A stretch of DNA of 64,000 bases, taken from DASZIT01 sp035948855 (GTDB lineage: Bacteria; Actinomycetota; Acidimicrobiia; Acidimicrobiales; RAAP-2). Made by a program: the position numbers and the translations under genes. Each line of letters opens with the position of its first letter. Position 1 is the stretch's first letter. The stretch spans positions 11,197-75,196 of the forward strand of contig DASZIT010000022.1 of assembly GCA_035948855.1 (NCBI GenBank), in the 5' to 3' direction. Below are positions 60,702 to 64,000 of this stretch, one piece after another. The notes under the pieces are model-generated. The model ran no database searches, had not been told where the DNA came from, and saw only the letters and a program-made list of their open reading frames with translations.

Positions 60702-61855
60702 TGGCCCGCTGGCCCTGGCGCCGCTCCTCCTCCGGCCGCAAGAGCCATCTCCCCACCCTGCTGAAATTCGGGACGTTCGTGGTCATCGCCCTGGTGCTGC
60801 TGGTGGCGCTGGCCGTCCGGGTGGGGAACATCTCCCTGTTCACCCACCGGAACACCTACCAGGCCCAACTGGCCGACGTCACCGGGCTGCAGCCGAACAA
60901 CGCGGTGAAGATCGCCGGGGTCACCGTGGGCCAGGTGACCGGCATCAGTGTCCAGCGGGATCACGCCCTGGTGACCTTCTCCATCAACAACGACGTGCAC
61001 CTTCGCTCGAGCACCAAGTCCGGGCTCCAGCAGAACAACGTGCTCGGCCAGCAGTTCCTCTACCTGTATCCGGGGTCCAGCGGGAAGGACATCCAGCCCG
61101 GCTACGTCATCCCCCTGTCCCAGTCGATCGCCGATCCCGGGGTCGGTGCCTTCCTCAACGCTCTCGGCCCGTTCCTCTCCGCGGTGAACCCGGCCCAGGC
61201 CAACACCTTCGTCCAGAGCGTGCTCGCCGCCCTCCAGGGGAATCAGGACAAGGTCGACCAGCTGATCAACGACTCGGCCACCGTCGCCCAGACCGTCGGC
61301 TCCCTCGACACCCAGGTCGGCCAAGTGATCGATGCCCTCAACCAGGTCTTCACCGCCCTGGCCCAGAAGAGCTCCGACGTGGGCAGCTTGCTCGACAACC
61401 TCCAGTCGGTGTCCCAGACCTTCGCCGCCCACAACGACCTGCTGGACACGGTGGTGACCAATCTGTCCAAGTTCACCGGCCAGATCGCCGCGGTGGTCCA
61501 GTCCAACCAGGGCAACCTGGCCACCACTATCAGCGACCTCCAGTCGGTGACCTCGGTGGTGCAGGACCACGAGAAGAGCCTGAGCGCCGGGCTCTCCTCG
61601 CTGGGGGCGGGCTTCAATCCCTACACCCTCATCTCCAACTTCGGCCAGTGGTTCCAGGTCAAGTCGGTCTACACCTGCCTGGCCGGCGAGACCACCTGCT
61701 TCTACAACAACGGGGGCAACCCGCCGCCGGGTTCCGGGCCCTTCGGTGGTGCCCCACCGTCGTTGAGTGGCGCCACCACCGGGACCTCGGGGGCGGCCGC
61801 GAGTTCGTCGCCGGAGTCGATGCTCCAGATGGTGGCCGGAGGTGGTCAGTCGTGA
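60701..61855 (+). CDS. MCE family lipid-transport protein, second in the locus
   Basis: The protein has 384 residues, starting on the last base of the previous stop. A membrane anchor is at 20-42 (LLKFGTFVVIALVLLVALAVRVG), the MCE domain at 51-125 (YQAQLADVTGLQPNNAVKIAGVTVGQVTGISV), then a helical part with regular Gln/Val heptads. A Cys pair, YTCLAGETTCFYN, near 325-334 probably forms a disulfide. The Gly/Ser/Pro-rich tail is unstructured. Confidence 0.92.
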   Translation: MARWPWRRSSSGRKSHLPTLLKFGTFVVIALVLLVALAVRVGNISLFTHRNTYQAQLADVTGLQPNNAVKIAGVTVGQVTGISVQRDHALVTFSINNDVHLRSSTKSGLQQNNVLGQQFLYLYPGSSGKDIQPGYVIPLSQSIADPGVGAFLNALGPFLSAVNPAQANTFVQSVLAALQGNQDKVDQLINDSATVAQTVGSLDTQVGQVIDALNQVFTALAQKSSDVGSLLDNLQSVSQTFAAHNDLLDTVVTNLSKFTGQIAAVVQSNQGNLATTISDLQSVTSVVQDHEKSLSAGLSSLGAGFNPYTLISNFGQWFQVKSVYTCLAGETTCFYNNGGNPPPGSGPFGGAPPSLSGATTGTSGAAASSSPESMLQMVAGGGQS

Positions 61856-63090
61856 AGGCGTTCACCGACCGCAACCCCCGTCGGATCGGGATCGTGGTGG
61901 TGACGGTGACGCTGGTCGCGGTGCTGGCCGTCTTCGCCTTCAACGCCAGCACCTTCTCGTCCGGGTACACGGTGAAGGCACGGTTCTCCAATGCCGCCGG
62001 CATGGGGCCGAACGCCAACGTGCTGCTGGCCGGGGTGGCCGTCGGCAAGGTCAAGTCGGTGAACCTCAACGGGAACCATGTGACGGTGGACATGACCATC
62101 AACCAGGGGGTGGTCCTGCCCAAGAACACCACCGCCTCCATCAGTGTCCAGACCCTGCTCGGCCAGCTGGTGGTGGACCTCAAGCCGGTCAGCGGATGGA
62201 ACCAACCGCTGGGCGACGGGGCGCTGCTGACCAACACCTCGATCCCGGTCGAGTTCCAGAACATCCAGAACATCGCCGGAGGGCTGCTGACCAAGTCCGA
62301 CGCCACCGCCATCAACCAACTCATCTCGTCGCTGGCCACCATCACCCAGGGCAAGCAGCAACAGGTGGCCCAGATCATCAGCGGTCTGAACGGGTTCACC
62401 GGCGTGATCAACCAACGTCAGACCCAGGTGAGCCAGCTGATCGCCGCCGCCAACACCCTCTCCCAGACGGTGGCCTCCCATGACAGCGAACTGGGATCGG
62501 CCATCGACAACCTCACCACCGTGATCGGCAGCCTGGCCCAAAAAGGCACCGATCTCGGCAACCTCATCGACAACACCCAGCAGGCCGCCGGCCAGATCAA
62601 CACCCTGGTCACCAACAACCGCCCGCAGCTCCAGGCGACGGTGACCCAGCTCCAGTCAGTGCTCGGGATCCTCTCCCAACACCAGCTGGACCTGGCCCAG
62701 GGGGTGTCGAGCGCGGCGGCGGCCATCACCGGTTTTTCGTCCATCGGCTCATCGGGATCCACCCCGGTGAGCTGGGGGAACATCTTCTTCAACGTGCTCG
62801 GCTCCACCCCCCTGGAAGGGGTCCTGGGAGCCTGCGGGACCCTGGACATGGTCCTCAACCAGTCGCTGGGCCCCGACCCGCTTCCCTGTAGCCAGCAGAA
62901 CGGGCCGCTGATCGGCACCACCCCGGTGACCCCGGCCACCCCGGCGCCGGCCATCGCCGGGACCAGCTCGAGCTCCTCCACCACCTCGACGACCCGGGCA
63001 GGTTCGAACACCACCACCACCACGACTCCCTCGTTGGGCAACGGCATCGCCGGCATCCTGGGTCTGGGGAATCCGGGGGGCGGATCGTGA
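61852..63090 (+). CDS. MCE family lipid-transport protein, third in the locus
   Basis: The protein has 412 residues from a GTG overlapping the previous stop (GTGA). Membrane anchor 11-30 (RIGIVVVTVTLVAVLAVFAF), MCE domain 38-115 (YTVKARFSNAAGMGPNANVLLAGVAVGKVKSVNL), then a long helical region (NQRQTQVSQLIAAANTLSQTVASHDSELG) and a Thr/Ser-rich tail of about 50 residues. A second Cys pair (GACGTLDM, LPCSQQ) lies in the C-terminal part. Confidence 0.92.
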   Translation: MKAFTDRNPRRIGIVVVTVTLVAVLAVFAFNASTFSSGYTVKARFSNAAGMGPNANVLLAGVAVGKVKSVNLNGNHVTVDMTINQGVVLPKNTTASISVQTLLGQLVVDLKPVSGWNQPLGDGALLTNTSIPVEFQNIQNIAGGLLTKSDATAINQLISSLATITQGKQQQVAQIISGLNGFTGVINQRQTQVSQLIAAANTLSQTVASHDSELGSAIDNLTTVIGSLAQKGTDLGNLIDNTQQAAGQINTLVTNNRPQLQATVTQLQSVLGILSQHQLDLAQGVSSAAAAITGFSSIGSSGSTPVSWGNIFFNVLGSTPLEGVLGACGTLDMVLNQSLGPDPLPCSQQNGPLIGTTPVTPATPAPAIAGTSSSSSTTSTTRAGSNTTTTTTPSLGNGIAGILGLGNPGGGS

Positions 63091-64000
63091 GACGCCGGCT
63101 CCTCGCCCTCGGCACCATCGTGGTGGTGGTCGCCATCGTCGTCGGGGTGGCGTCGGTCACCGTGCTCAAGTCCACCCCCACTTATCCGGTGAAGGCGGTG
63201 TTCGCCAGCGCCAACGGGCTGTTCCCGGGGAACTCGGTCGAGATGCTCGGGGCTCCGGTCGGGACGGTGACCGACGTCGTCAACACCGGTGCCACCGTCC
63301 TGGTGTCTATGGATGTGCAGACCAAGTATGCGGTGCCCGCCGGGGTGCAGGCGGCGCTGGTGTCTCCCCAGGTGCTCGGTGAGCCCTCCATCGAACTCTC
63401 CCCCGGCTACACCGGCGGGCAGAAACTGTCGGCGGGAACCACCATTCCTCTCTCCCGGACATCGGTTCCGGTGTCCACCGACCAGCTCCTGAAAGACGTC
63501 CAGAGTTTTCTGTCCCAGGTCGATCCGCATGCCACCGGAAATCTGATCACCAACCTGTCCCAGGATCTGTCGGGCCAGGGTGCCTCGCTCAACCAGCTGT
63601 TGGGCAACGCCGCCGGCACCATCCAGCTCCTGGCCCAGCAGGGGAACAACCTCGGGCAGCTCACCACCTCACTGGCTCAGATCACCGCCACCCTCCAGAC
63701 CCGGACCACCACCCTCTCGAATCTCATCACCGACTACAACACGGTCTCCGCGGTGGTGGCTTCCCATCAGGCCCAGTTGGGCACGGCCATCAGTGATCTG
63801 GCCGGCGCCACCAATCAGCTCTCGCAGTTCTTGGGTCCCAACCTGGTCCCGTTGGAGAGCGACGTGGCCGGCGTCACCCAGGTCACCCGCACCGTCTCGG
63901 CCAATCTCGGCAACCTCGACACCCTGCTCAACTCCACCAACCTGCTGTTCGCGGCGGCCGGGCGGGCCTACGACCCCACCCAGAACTGGCTCAACCTGAA
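63087..64000 (+). CDS. MCE family lipid-transport protein, fourth in the locus, 3' truncated by the window
   Basis: I translated this frame by hand from GTG at 63087; it stays open to the last base, giving 304 visible residues. It overlaps the previous stop by 4 bases (GTGA). Membrane anchor 7-27 (ALGTIVVVVAIVVGVASVTVL), MCE domain 32-105 (YPVKAVFASANGLFPGNSVEMLGAPVGTVTDVVN), then the helical tube region (LSQDLSGQGASLNQLLGNAAGTIQLLAQQGNNLGQLTTSLAQI). At least two more mce genes are expected beyond the window. Confidence 0.92.
   Translation, partial: MRRRLLALGTIVVVVAIVVGVASVTVLKSTPTYPVKAVFASANGLFPGNSVEMLGAPVGTVTDVVNTGATVLVSMDVQTKYAVPAGVQAALVSPQVLGEPSIELSPGYTGGQKLSAGTTIPLSRTSVPVSTDQLLKDVQSFLSQVDPHATGNLITNLSQDLSGQGASLNQLLGNAAGTIQLLAQQGNNLGQLTTSLAQITATLQTRTTTLSNLITDYNTVSAVVASHQAQLGTAISDLAGATNQLSQFLGPNLVPLESDVAGVTQVTRTVSANLGNLDTLLNSTNLLFAAAGRAYDPTQNWLNL

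Overview
This is high-GC actinobacterial DNA, most like an uncultured or poorly described member of the class Acidimicrobiia. The support is two WhiB regulators, a DivIVA-type coiled-coil protein, a UPF0182 membrane protein beside a PDZ/Lon protease, a DUF2342-like protein, a single-anchor (Sdh1-type) succinate dehydrogenase, and an mce lipid-uptake operon. The class assignment is inference; no rRNA gene is present.

Positions 1 to about 23.6 kb look like accessory chromosome. They hold short, often divergent regulator-enzyme pairs: a truncated phytanoyl-CoA dioxygenase-like gene, three VOC proteins (a fourth lies in the core part), a DUF899 protein, AraC/GlxA/MarR regulators beside NAD(P)-binding oxidoreductases, a GH15 glycosidase, a DUF4331/Tat-protein pair and an MFS exporter. 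Two ECF sigma factors sit with their usual partners: an ECF41-type factor with a carboxymuconolactone-decarboxylase protein and an ECF42-type factor with a DGPF/YCII protein. There is also a decayed TetR fragment. By eye this part is less GC-rich and more loosely packed than the rest.

A tRNA-fMet gene at 23.7 kb marks the change to a dense core region, and its 3' end faces the accessory side. From 23.9 to 36 kb lies an envelope and proteolysis cluster: UPF0182, a DivIVA protein with a phage Mu F-like C-terminal Cys/His motif, a PDZ-Lon protease, a HEAT-repeat protein, MreB, a catalytically dead HtrA-like protein, a DUF2342-like protein and an intact HtrA protease. Two whiB genes flank a glutamate formimidoyltransferase-like gene at 36 to 38 kb. 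A MoxR ATPase/VWA operon follows at 38 to 41.5 kb, and its ATPase gene has an in-frame amber codon.

From 41.7 to 55.4 kb lie central metabolism genes: sdhCAB, an SCP2 protein, a VOC protein, zwf, mdh, icd, metF, then purN-purH-folD and a coupled cupin gene. Together they cover the TCA cycle, NADPH supply and one-carbon/purine synthesis. A secreted protein with four 42-residue repeats follows. The window ends in an mce locus with a divergent MlaF/Mkl-type ATPase, two permeases and at least four MCE proteins; the fourth runs off the end.

The items most worth a second look are the DivIVA/Mu F-like fusion, the amber codon in the MoxR gene, the pseudo-HtrA beside an active HtrA, the ECF41-like promoter upstream of its own operon, a perfect 30-bp palindrome, and paired 16-bp sites next to the MarR gene.
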